From Taudactylus pleione (Eukaryota > Chordata > Amphibia > Anura > Myobatrachidae), in NCBI GenBank assembly GCA_031769625.1, contig JAUIMM010000534.1, positions 6,288,001 to 6,352,000 of the forward strand: a stretch of 64,000 nucleotides of DNA. Direction: 5' to 3'. Under the pieces are notes generated by a model. That model ran no database searches and had not been told where the DNA came from. It saw nothing but the letters and a program-made list of their open reading frames with translations. A program made the position numbers and the translations under genes. Numbering within the stretch: the stretch's first letter is position 1; each line of letters starts with the position of its first letter. This document shows, one piece after another, positions 54,201 to 64,000 of the stretch.

Positions 54201-57200
54201 ATCAGTATCACCATACTCTAGCTGCTGTCACACTACAAACCTCTATTGTATACTTAGCTAGCTAGAAAGGAGATCTACAATAACACGTAACAAGACTCTA
54301 CTGGGATGGGAGCCAGGTCAAAGTCTCTTCTATCAGACAAGGTAACTAGAGATTAGAGCAATCGGTCTCTATTAAGGCTTGTGAAGGAATGCTGGCGGTG
54401 GCACAGGAATGTGGTGATGACACGGTGGCACAGGAATGTGTTGATGACACAACGGTGGCACAGGAATGTGGTGATGACACTGTGGTGGGCCAGTGGGCCC
54501 CTTTCTGCATTTGGGCTGACATGACAGCATGTCCCTTCATGCATGGACCTGTTCTGAGAAAGTCTGACTGACTACCTTGTCTGTTTGTATAGACAGATCA
54601 CTATAGACTGCTTTTGTGTATACCAACAGTTTTTGCAGCACGAGAACTGTAGACACTTCTACTTGATCTCTTCTATCACTGCTTTTGATAAATAGATCTT
54701 TGCTGTCCATGACAGTCTTCTGTTGCCACTATTTATTATTAAGAGGTTGCTGGGTCAGCTGGGTAATGCTCCTTCCCCCCCCCCCCCATTGATACTGGCC
54801 AGCATCGATAATAAAAGGTCTTTATGCTGGCCAGTCGGTGTCCTGCTGGGCATTCCATGGCACAGGTGTGCACTGGGGCGGAAGCCTGGTTTCAGGCTAT
54901 TAGTAGACTCCATAAAGAAAAAAAAATAGAAAAAAACTTGAAACTAACTTTAAATAAATGTTTTATTAATTTTTTTTTCCCCCTCTTTTGCTGCTACTTT
55001 TGTCACCCTGCGATGGCACTAGAGATCAGAGGATTGCGGTGGTACAGGTTGTCCCCATGCTTTTGGTGGAGAGCAAAGGCTATCGCTGGCGAAGCTCTGT
55101 GATAACTTAGGGGCTAAATATGGAAAAGCCCAATCTCCGGTACAAACACCCATTTTTACTGGATTTGGGTCTCGTTCCTCTATGATAAATAGGCCACTCA
55201 AACAGCAGTTTCTATGAAGACCCTTCTGGTCGCCTTTGTGTTAGTTTTAATCCACAGTGCAATGGTTTGATTAACTTGTGATATTCATGATGCCAGTAGC
55301 TGCAAGATACTTTCTCCTTCATCCACGGGGGACACTGGGGTATAGCCAACAATTGCAGAACACTGTAGATATCCTTTAACAGTCAAATACTAGCCAATTT
55401 AATGGGGGACCAGCGGTTGCAGATGGTCGGCATGCTGCATATGATAGTGCCCTGAAGTCACATGTAGTATTATCACAGAGCGTTATTGCTAGTGTAATGA
55501 AGTCTATAAGTGTTATACAGAGGTTATGCAGTTTTAGCATATGTCCCATGTACAGCTGGATCATGCTACAAAAATAACGCTCAATTAAAGGAGATCTTGG
55601 GAAGCGTGGGGGGGTCACTTAAAATCTGCAGTGAGACACATCTGTGAGTAGCGCACGCAGGTGGTGTTTCTGAGTACCCAGAAACCCCCCCTGATGGACC
55701 AAATTTTTTTTTCCAGTGACAGAGACAACCTTGTCTCTGTCTCTGCAGCAGTCACAGGCCACCCACCACTAGCGGAGCTGCCCAGACACTGACTGCAGTC
55801 CTACCAGAGGTAGCGTGGGAAATAGAGGATCACCAAGCAGCCTCGAAGGAAATCCGCAGCTAGCCGCAGATTAGAGGAGGACACGTTGATTGAGAACGGT
55901 GAAACCTCCCTATGGGGATGCAGTGGAGTAGCCCCGAGGAAGGTGCACTTCACCTTGGATGTCATAGGCACTGTGTAGTGCACCAGGGCAACATCATACA
56001 GAGGGGGTGGTCTAAAATGGCACCCCAACGGAGTGACAGGCAGCACATATAGCCGGAAAGGACTGGAGTAAAAGAAAGGATGACACCATCAGAAAGGTAC
56101 AGGGTGTTCTAGGGTTTCAGGTGGCATTCTGGCAGATTAAAAACCCTGGCACCGCTCTTTATAAACAGTGTAATTGGGTTCATGCGTACGGTGCCAGAGG
56201 TGGATGTCAGAGAATTTACAGCCCGGGGAGCTAAACGCGGCAAATTCAAAAGTGCAGTAGTGTGTGTTCCTGTGTCTGAAGTAGTAACACAGGCAGCGGC
56301 AGCCTGCATTCCTCACCCCAACACTCCTCCAGAGTCCCGTTCTGCCGGCAAACTGACACGTGATGATTAACCCATTGGATGCAGGAAGTAGGCATTTGTA
56401 CTTCACAGTATAGAGAGGTGTGTGTGCTGCTGCTGTGTGTGACTGACAGGGTGGTGTGTGTGACAGGGTGGTGTGATTGGCAGGGTGTGTGTGCTGCTGC
56501 TATGTGTGACAAGGTGTGTGTGCTGCTGTGTGTGTGCTTCCAGTGTGTGACACGGTGTGTGCTGCTGTGTGTGACACGGTGTGTGCTGCTGTGTGTGCTG
56601 CTGCTATGTGTGACAGGGAAAGGAATGATTGGGGAATATAATTGCTTTGTTGTTTATTTATGTGCTGTAAAACCCTCCTGGTTGGAGTCACAGATAGTCA
56701 CCATCTCTGTTTGTGCTGCTGGAGTTACAATATGACCTGGGTACCAGCATGCAGCCTGGAGTCTCCACTGTATGAAGTGGCAAAAGTGGAAAAATATATA
56801 TGTAGTTGTTTTTTTTTTTTTTTTTTTAAATCAACCGTTGGGAAACCCCCCCTCCCTTTAAAATTCCTGCGTTTGCCCCTGGTCCTGCAGCCGAACAGCT
56901 ATACAGCATTTAGTTACGTATTTACTGTAAACACACTCCTGTACTACTACAAGCTAGGCATTGCAAAACATATATTGAATGTTTGATCCTGTTGAAATAA
57001 TTTAGCTAAAAATCCCCTCCAATTCTGTATAGCTATGAACCCATCATGTTTTTCTTACTAAATTATAGATAACTATGAAAAGTGACTTGATTTCTCACCA
57101 AGGTGCATCTACCTCTGCCTGGAAACCAGATGTGGCTGGTAAACCTGGCAATGGGACATCTATACTAGCAGTTGATACAGAGAGACCTACAATAAATACA

Positions 57201-60200
57201 GACAAAAATTGGCACTGAAAATTCTATAAAGATATCCAAACCAAATATTGTAAAAAAAGGTAGATGATCCGGCTCAACAGTAATAACACCATATTTAATA
57301 AGAGTGGAAAACAAAATAAAGCATTAAACAAGATAACACCACGGTGATCCCTTTCTGTCTCTGGGATAATTGAAAAGTTATCACTTGGAATACATAGAGC
57401 ATCACGTTAGGTGTTAGATGGATTCCCAAGCTATTTGCTTCTATGGTAGGTGAAGCGACCGTAAATGCTTGAGATCTTCCACAGTGAGGTCAAAAGTGTA
57501 TACACAGTAAAGTAAAACTTGATCGTATCCGAAGCCATCTCTTCCAGGTAATTACTGTGGGGAAGCCCGGGCTGCTGTTCTGCTGTAGATGCTGCTGTGC
57601 CTGGAATGGTGCTTTGTGGTCCAAAGGAAGAGATCACTAAGGAGTGTCACATTAGGAGGCTTTCTCAAAGTGAGAGAAACATACAACCCTCATGTGCAGG
57701 CATATTACACAGACCCCCCCCCCCCCATTGCATGCTCCTTCACTTAATGCTGAGCCCGTACATCCCATACAGCAACACACAAACCTCATCCTTGCTCTTT
57801 GTTATCTCCCAACAAGACAAGGAATAGCCTGGTCTCTGCGACACCTCCATTCTTTGAGATCCACCACGGTGCTTTCAGTCATGAGTTGATCTAAGTAAAA
57901 GGCTAATGGTGACTGTAGGGCTATTCTACTCTATAGGAAAATGGTGAGGCAGTATATATATATCTACTACCCTACCAAAGCCTGGCACTGACTCCCACAT
58001 GCTTATTCCTAGTCGGGTAATCACTATTGAGCTATTGTGGCTAGAGCTTTGGCCAAATTATGTCTACAAGAAAGCATTGGGATCTTCAAAGGAGGTTGCA
58101 GTAGCAGGAGACCGATCGTCAGTACCACGGAGAGTTGGGGAGTTCACATGGAGCAGGGTGGGTCTGTACTGTGTGTTAGTGTATGGCGAGTACAGGTGGC
58201 ATGTAGCTTACTGTGGATGACATTCAGCTGGAAAATGTCTGGCTGTGAGGCACAAGCACCGCAGGCCTGAGGTCAGTATTTTTTATATTTCGTGTCAGCC
58301 TCCACACTGGGGGATAGTTTGTAGGTTAGCCTGCAGGGACTTCATAATTATCATTTATTTATGTAATCTTTAAGTCATGTCTTACAGTAAGTAATTGACC
58401 ATCTCTGTTTGTGTATTCCAGCTTGTGAGCTACGCAAATGAGGTGCAAGAATTTAGCCGAGCCAAAAAACAGGACGTGGCGTCCTTTTCAAATCACTCGT
58501 CCATTGGTACAATTGCCAAGATCCCAAGTCTGATTGAAGTTTTCTTGTACAGTTATTGCTACATTGGGCTTATGACCGGTATGTACATTTTAATCCATAA
58601 AGATAGAATGGCTAGCATAAAGTGAATTTATTTTGGAAAAAAACAATAAAGGGTAGGATACCATTTCATATTGTACCCATGAAGTGCAGCTGATAACATA
58701 ACATGATCCATGCAGCTTGTTAAGGCTTGAAAACTGGATACTTTTGGAGTCAGCAGTGGACTCTATTTGCCATAGTTATAAGAAAAAACCCAAGTTTTGC
58801 TTAGGGTTGTGCAGCCACTGGCTCATTGCTGCATCCCTTCAATCAACACTGTGCCTGACCCCCTGCAAGACACAAATATGTAATTGTAATTAAAAGTGGC
58901 ATTAGCTGGCCTATATCTGACTCCTGATTAAATGCATGAAATGTGACTGTTCTGCTGGAAGGTTGTGCTGGTGTGGTTGTGGGAGGTAGGCCATCTCATC
59001 CACATGTTCCCTACTGTTTCATTTGTAGAATTACGGTTTATGACCTTACAACTCATGTACTGTAGTCCAAACTAATTTACTCTGATCTCAAAATCTGTCT
59101 CTCTTAAGCCGCATGCACACTGGACGACTATTGTGAACGATAACGATATCGTTGAACGATATATCGTTCGGTGTGTATGCAGTAAACAGCGGACGATGTG
59201 TGCTCCCATGGATTGTTAATGATATACCTAGTCGTCAGAACATGCAGCTTAATACGGGGATATCGTTAGTTTTGCTAGCGATGCCATGCCCCCCCCACCA
59301 CAGCACCAGTCAAATGTTGTAAGTCATGAGCTATTGCCCAGACAGCCAATAAGAATAATATTGGGGGAGGGGGGAAACCCTTTCTGTCATTTTGTAGCTC
59401 AGGTCCAGAAAAGTTCAGTATGGAAACTGGCCCTGATTCAGAGCCGGTCGCTCTGACAGAGCGCTCTCTCTGAATCAGGGCCGGTCTTTTTTTTTTTTTT
59501 TTTTTTTTTTTTAAGAATGGCCTCCTGGCCTCTCGCATAGCTGTGGGTGATCACCCACAGCTATAGCGAGCGGCCATGATGATGGTCGCGATGGTCAAGA
59601 CCATCGGGCTTGCGACGAGACCCTTGTGGTAGGGTCTCGTTGCCGCAAGCCCCAGAGAGATTTCAGCTCTAACAGAGCCGGAATCTGTCCACATGCGCTC
59701 TGGGCCACCATTGACCCGGTTGCGAGCACTTGCGACCGGGTCTGAATCAGGCCCACTATTCAATCCCAAATACTTCCTCTGCATCGTCCCCTTCCGGGGC
59801 ACTGGCATTATAATAAATATATATTTATCTCAATACTGCAACCCGGCACTCTCCAAAGGAGGAATGAAGAAACACTTGCTAAGGTGCCATTCCAGACTTA
59901 TCCAGTCATACTATAGCAAATGTATACAGGACGGCACTCAGACTCCTTTATGTCATTTAAAACGGTCCTTTATTTCCAACGTTTTGGGGTCTCCCCCCTT
60001 TGTCAGGGACAACAGGTTACAATAACAGAATGATAAAAATAAACATATATAGCCACAAATGATCAAAGAATTGCACTCACCTGCAGACCTCCGGCAAACA
60101 AACGCCCACACCACGCGTTGTAGTCGCGGGAGTGTGACATCATCAACCTGAGACTGCGCGTGTGTGTAATAGACCTGGTCGCTAAGCACTCATTATTGCT

Positions 60201-63029
60201 AACAATATAATACCTCTTACAAACAAATGCCCACAGCACACGCTAGTTTCAGCAGTGTGACATCATCAACCTAAGGGCCTGATTCAGAGCCGCTCGTAAG
60301 CGGTCGCTCGTTCGCTCCGAGCGATGTTCGCACATCGGGTTGTAATGCGCATGCGCCAGTCAGTCAGTGCGGTCGGAAATCGTGTGCTCGCAAAATAGTG
60401 AATGCCTGCTAATTTGAGTGACAGGATGAGGTGTTGTGGGTGGTAACAGGGGAAGGTGCTTGAAAACGGGGAATGGAGATGCGAACGCAGGCGTGCCAAA
60501 CGGTCAAAATGGGCGTTTTAAGGGTGTGCATAATTAACAAAGCAGCGTCATCGACCACGTCACTTGGTTGTCTTTTAGCCTGAACTGCTCGCATGATTGC
60601 GGTAGGAAAATGCTATCACAAGAATAGCGAGCAGTTCATACGCCTTTCGATGTACTCGATTAATCTAATAAATAGCGGAGATGACGTATGATGAGAGCGG
60701 CCAAGGGGTGTCTTTACAAAATAACGAGCGCATGTTTCGGACGCTCGCTCAGACATAGAGGCGTCAACAGACCGCAAAGAGCGAGCGCTCAATTTAAATA
60801 GCCAGCCCCTTTTTCTGAACGAGCGTCTGCAAATAGCGTCCGGCTCTGAATCAGGCCCTAAGTCTGCACATGTGTATAGCAGACTTGGTCGCTAAGCAAC
60901 CAACACTCATAAATAAATAACAATACACGTACAAACATGTTACAAAAACATAAATTAAAATCAGAACATAAATAATGAAGGATAAGTCTATGGCCCTCAT
61001 TCAGAGCCGTACGCTCTGAGCAGAGCGCACGCTCTGAATGAGGGCCGCCCTCCATAATTATGGAGCGTCCTCCCGGACGCTTGTATAGCTGTGGGTCACC
61101 ACCCACAGCCTATACGAGCGTGCAGTTTGATGACCGCGAGCCAAAATCACTCCCACTGACATCACTAGTGATGTCAGTGGGCCGGCTTCTGACGGTAGGC
61201 GTTCCCTTGGGAACGCCCCTGTCAGGGAGGCACGCCCACCAAAGGGGGCGTGCTGTCAATCAACATCGACAGCACGCCCCCTTTGATCAGACACAACGAG
61301 CGAAGGAAAGTCATTCGCTCGTCGCGTCTGGCGCATGCGCACGACGGAGCTCCCTCCGTCGTGCGCATGCTCAGTGCAGACCATTGACCCACTGGCGAGC
61401 GGACAGCCGCTCGCGAGTGGGTCTGAATCAGGCCCTATGTTACAATAATAGACAATTAACATCGCTGGTGTCAAAAGCAATATTATCAAAGATGGCAATT
61501 AGGCTTAAATGACACAAAGGAGTCTACTGAGTGCTGTCCTGTGTATATATATATAAATATTATATATTATACATTATACAGAACAGCTGACCGTAACACA
61601 GTCTCCCTGCTAACCTCATTACTACATAATAACCAATTTACCTATTTGGGCCTGATTCTGAGCCGCACGCAAACTGTACAGAATGACGATATTCACATAG
61701 TTGGGGTTTTTTGTTTTTCGTTTGCAACTGCGCGTGCGTTACACAGAGTGTGCAGACAAAGGTGCTGCTGATATTGTGACAGACTGTATCATAAATGTTG
61801 TGGGAAAGTGACGGACGTACCTGGGCAGTAACTGGCCCGTTCAGTGGGCGTGTTATGGGAATGTTGCAGGTGTGTCAATGCGGCCATGGTGAGATGGAGG
61901 AACTGCATCTGCCATAGGGCTAGTGCAAGTTTTGATGTTGGGACCGATGGCAGCGTATAAGATCGCACCGATGGTCTACGAACGCTAAAAGTGGGCATAA
62001 CAGACATAGCACATACACCTGCATGGATGTACACAAGGGAAGGAGTTTGTTGCGGTAGTTGCAAAAAGTTACGAACTGGCGACTACCAATAGGCGCTGCT
62101 GTGTGCGCTTGTGCGTGTGACTCAGGAATATTTGTCATGAGCTGACATGGGGGATGGTGCTTGTCTCCAGTGAGGTGATATGATACATTCCCATGGGTAT
62201 TCATTCTGCCCAAAAAGTGGCTGCATACATTGCTTATTGGAAACGGGTGCAGTTTTAGAAAACTTTACCCACCTGAACTCTACAGCTAAGGTTTTTGTTT
62301 AAAAAAAAAAAAAATTAAATTAAAATATGCATAGTCTAAGCAGGTGAATGTGCAGGGAGGGGGTGCGTCCTAGCTTAGCTCTAATTGGCGGTGTAAAATT
62401 AAAGCTGTCCAATGTGTGTGTGGTCTACATGCAACAGCAGCCAGTATTTTCCCTGAATACAAAACCAAAGACTGCTCTTCCTTCTCCAATCCATCCACTT
62501 CATGGCAGCTTTGTCTGTGGAGGCAAAACATCAAAGGGCCACATTCGTTTATGGCGCCATTTCCTGCTCTGATCTACACTATCTGATTTTTTTTTTTTTT
62601 CAAACAAAATCTTCCTGCAAAATATTTATTCAATGATATGATAATAGTAACGGCTGTTTACTCTCTAGGCCCATTCTATCGGTATAAGACCTACAACGAC
62701 TGGCTACACCAAATCGGCTCTCAGGACATCCCAAGCTGGAAGCCCATGGTGACTCGGCTGAAGCCAGCTCCAGTTTTCGGTGTTCTGTTTCTCATCGTTT
62801 CACATTACTTCCCTCTGGATTATGTTAAGACGGACGAGTTCTATGATTGCACCTTCCTGTATCGCCTCTTCTACATGGTTCCCATATTCTTCGTTTTCCG
62901 CATGCGGTTTTACGTGGCCTGGATATTTGCGGAATGCGGCTGTATTGCTGCGGCTTTTGGCGCCTATCCCATCGCAGCCAAGTCTCGTTCTGGTGGGGGA
63001 CCAACTGTGGAATATGCTCCACTAGAGAG
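51180..63029 (+). CDS. MBOAT7: MBOAT7 (lysophosphatidylinositol acyltransferase), 5' five coding exons
   Basis: A multi-pass ER-membrane acyltransferase that re-acylates lysophosphatidylinositol, preferring arachidonoyl-CoA (Lands cycle). Coding exons are 51180-51255, 52202-52331, 53206-53332, 58422-58578 and 62669-63029: 851 coding bases, 283 codons plus 2. All introns are GT-AG and phases match at each join. Landmarks agree with vertebrate MBOAT7: MSPDELTYLAILL start, PTPFTNAVQLLLTLK, YSYCYIGLMTGPFYRYKTY, FYMVPIFFVFRMRFYVAWIF and ECGCIAAAFGAYP. Several hydrophobic membrane segments are evident. The human protein is about 472 residues, so the C-terminal 40%, with the catalytic Asn and His, lies beyond 64000. 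No frameshift or stop is seen, so the gene looks intact. Introns 3 and 4 (5.1 and 4.1 kb) are full of repeats. The acceptor just before the ATG implies an upstream 5' UTR exon. Confidence 0.96.
51798..51976. repeat. near-perfect 179-bp palindrome in MBOAT7 intron 1
   Basis: Arms meet at CCTCAGG (51884-51890) with a single-base centre. They read ATCAGCAGAACGGGCGGCAC at the left and its inverse at the right, with very few mismatches. The right arm contains TTGAAACGTTGGCG, resembling PLE terminal motifs. Flanked on the right by (TA)n. Confidence 0.85.
52202..52331 (+). CDS. MBOAT7: MBOAT7 second coding exon
   Basis: Acceptor CTTTCCAG, donor GTACAA. Encodes about residues 26-68 (PRVKQLGGAAVGLLLTLVTC..IIVKMSP), second membrane segment. 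Confidence 0.93.
52468..52727. mobile_element. TAAAGGCGCATATCC-family element in MBOAT7 intron 2
   Basis: TAAAGGCGCATATCCACTAC start, GTAGTGGATAAGCACCTTTA end, inverted. Interior shares CGACCAGCG and CAGGCACCCTCCCTCATC-type sequence (inverse) with 44546-44850. Confidence 0.75.
53206..53332 (+). CDS. MBOAT7: MBOAT7 third coding exon
   Basis: Acceptor TGCTTTCAG, donor GTGAGT. Encodes SCHFLVLGWTFTYLLFF.. through PTPFTNAVQLLLTLK, highly conserved in the family. Ends in phase 0. Confidence 0.95.
54396..54485. repeat. short 26-bp tandem repeat
   Basis: About 3.5 copies of GTGGCACAGGAATGTGGTGA + TGACAC with small insertions, in MBOAT7 intron 3. Confidence 0.8.
56416..56616. repeat. GTGTGTGCTGCTG degenerate simple repeat
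   Basis: Irregular tandem of GTGTGTGCTGCTG and TGTGTGACAGGG words in MBOAT7 intron 3. Confidence 0.75.
58422..58578 (+). CDS. MBOAT7: MBOAT7 fourth coding exon
   Basis: Acceptor GTGTATTCCAG, donor GTATGT. Encodes LVSYANEVQEFSRAKK.. to SLIEVFLYSYCYIGLMT, 52 codons plus one base. Includes the cytosol-facing charged loop and the next membrane segment. Confidence 0.95.
59100..59280. repeat. ACGATATCGTT-rich repeat fragment
   Basis: GCATGCACACTGGACGACTA followed by GAACGATAACGATATCGTTG and CGTTCGGTGTGTATGC: a foldback fragment related in style (CGTTCAGTG words) to the TAAAGGCGC family. Ends not resolved. Confidence 0.45.
59429..59754. mobile_element. Harbinger-type MITE, type B, internally deleted
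   Basis: GGCCCTGATTCAGAGCC start, CTGAATCAGGCCC end, duplication ACT at 59426-59428 and 59755-59757. Contains a T-tract at 59487-59512 and lacks the central hairpins. In MBOAT7 intron 4. Confidence 0.85.
60275..60858. mobile_element. Harbinger-type MITE, type A
   Basis: GGGCCTGATTCAGAGCC / GGCTCTGAATCAGGCCC ends, perfect duplication TAA at 60272-60274 and 60859-60861. Same orientation and interior as 3361-3959. Confidence 0.88.
60992..61435. mobile_element. Harbinger-type serial-hairpin MITE, type B
   Basis: GGCCCTCATTCAGAGCC start, CTGAATCAGGCCC end, duplication TAT at 60989-60991 and 61436-61438. Near-identical to 17444-18017 but missing about 130 bp (the GGTGGCCGCGATGG hairpin onward) at ~61130. 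Confidence 0.88.
61648..62213. mobile_element. possible Harbinger-type element, left end only
   Basis: GGGCCTGATTCTGAGCCGCACGC at 61648 matches the family end. A convincing right end and duplication were not found; CATTCTGCCC near 62213 is a weak candidate. Confidence 0.35.
62669..63029 (+). CDS. MBOAT7: MBOAT7 fifth coding exon
   Basis: Acceptor TACTCTCTAG, donor GTAATG. Encodes 119 codons plus two bases, from PFYRYKTYNDW to EYAPLE, covering two or three membrane segments and the conserved RMRFYVAW / ECGCIAAAFGAYP block. The remaining exons are outside the window. Confidence 0.95.
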
Positions 63030-63189
63030 GTAATGTTCACAGCTTCATCTCAGAGGAAACTTGGGAGTGAAAAAACACGCCTGTTTCTGTTCATTGTTAA
63101 ATGCTCTGCATTGTAGATCAGCAGTGGTACTTGTAATGCATACCTCAAATGCTGCATTGTATGAGCTACACTGAAACGGGGTGTGGTAT

Positions 63190-63620
63190 GTTGTGTCCAC
63201 ATTCATCGTGTTGAAATGAGAATGTCAGCATGGTCATACTGTCAACATTCATCATGTATACACTGATGAATTGCTGACCTGTTAGAATGTCGACATATCA
63301 TCCCTGGTTCCCCAGCGGTCAGATACCAGCTCCTGAAGGCTTGCGCGGCTTCTGGGTCCTGGCCATGTGACTGTCACTTCCTATCAGGCCTCCAGCGTTC
63401 CGTTGAATATTTCTCCCCTAACTCTCCCTCCAGTGCCTAACCCTAACCTTCCCCTAGTGCCTAACTCTCCCGCCCGTAGCCTAACACTATTGTCGACATT
63501 CTGGCAATGATGACATTTCACATGTCGACATTTTGAGAAATGTTGCCTGTCAATATATTAACAATCTCTGCGTTGTGGTATTGACATTGTAAATGTTGAC
63601 CTATTGACTAAATCCCGCTG
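63190..63620. repeat. dispersed repeat fragment
   Basis: Contains repeated GTCGACAT / ATGTCGACATT words and a CCCTAACTCTCCC tract like that at 46800-47095. In MBOAT7 intron 5. No gene. Confidence 0.45.
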
Positions 63621-64000
63621 AGCCCGCACTGTCAGGTTTTACTGGTGATCGGTCTCGTGCAACCACAAATCCAAAATCATGAAATCCAATGTTCTCTCTG
63701 CACACACGTTAAACACCCCATCGGCTAGGTAAAGATGCAGCGTACTGTACTCGCATTGTATATCTGAGGTGCGGTCACATGGCCTAATGGCAGTAAAACG
63801 CAGGGGGGGTTTTCGTCTACCTGGAAACCCCCTCCCGAGCACACACCATGACAATAGAAATAGTAATATAATACAATGTTACTAGTGCTGCATGTTCTTC
63901 TCAGTATCACAAATGAAATGATTAGCAACACCTGTGGATCTTTTAAAATGTGTCAGCCAGTAATAAATATACCTGTGCACTAACTAGGAGATGTGGAAAA

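Larger units (their letters stand above)
59918..61540. repeat. inverted-end retroelement remnant (PLE-like terminal motif)
   Basis: The ends are inverted: GGACGGCACTCAGACTCCTT.. near 59930 and AAGGAGTCTACTGAGTGCTG near 61517. Near the left end the minus strand reads CCCTGACAAAGGGGGGAGACCCCAAAACGTTGG, a stem-loop followed by AAACGTTGG as in PLE terminal regions. Short direct repeats (GACATCATCAACCT, CTTGGTCGCTAAGCA) occur inside. Two MITEs (60275, 60992) interrupt it. No ORF recognised. Confidence 0.5.

Noticed and set aside
1..64000. CRISPR-like arrays
   Set aside because: All regular repeats are contiguous tandem repeats without unique spacers, and the DNA is clearly eukaryotic.

Overview
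The window looks like nuclear DNA of a vertebrate with a large, transposon-rich genome, most likely an anuran amphibian. That is inferred from repeat content (PIF/Harbinger, hAT, Tc1, Penelope-like and L1/Tx1-type elements with many MITEs) and from one recognisable host gene; nothing in the sequence names a species. The only host gene I can support is MBOAT7 (LPIAT1, lysophosphatidylinositol acyltransferase) on the + strand. Five coding exons lie at 51180-63029 with consistent GT/AG junctions, encoding about the first 283 residues; the rest lies beyond the right edge. A possible non-coding first exon ends near 47667.

Region by region. 1-4.7 kb: Harbinger-type MITEs with 3-bp target duplications and one hAT-like MITE. 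4854-12525: a near-complete 7.67-kb PIF/Harbinger transposon flanked by ATA. It carries a HARBI1-like transposase on + between two different Myb/SANT-like genes on -, both of which splice into open frames with TATA or poly(A) signals. The transposase frame is broken by small indels. 12.6-22.4 kb: nested insertions. A hAT-like element (14402-22432) holds a decayed L1/Tx1-type LINE, which is itself interrupted by three MITEs whose 3-bp duplications are exact; a fourth lies next to it. 22.9-28.3 kb: hAT-like and hairpin MITEs plus a 31-bp minisatellite. 29151-31400: a large inverted duplication of a Penelope-like element (PLE) 3' end with a GIY-YIG endonuclease ORF and hammerhead-like motifs. 31527-33132: a Tc1 element with a broken transposase. 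33.2-39.7 and 40.4-44.5 kb: two copies of a hAT element that keep only the transposase C-terminal exon and have large internal tandem arrays. 45-64 kb: MITEs, minisatellites, a near-perfect 179-bp palindrome and the MBOAT7 exons.

The transposons form an interacting set. The autonomous Harbinger and the many GGGCCTGATTCAGA-ended MITEs share termini, subterminal sequence and 3-bp duplications of the form WNW, so one machinery (transposase plus Myb-like partner or partners) probably mobilised them all. Most unlisted stretches (1528-2670, 22433-22928, 24620-25823, 45688-46799, 47101-47500, 50230-51150, 53750-54380, 54500-55640, 56620-58400, 62214-62640, 63030-63190) are intron or intergenic DNA in which I see no gene. 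Some of them contain unlisted short repeat fragments.
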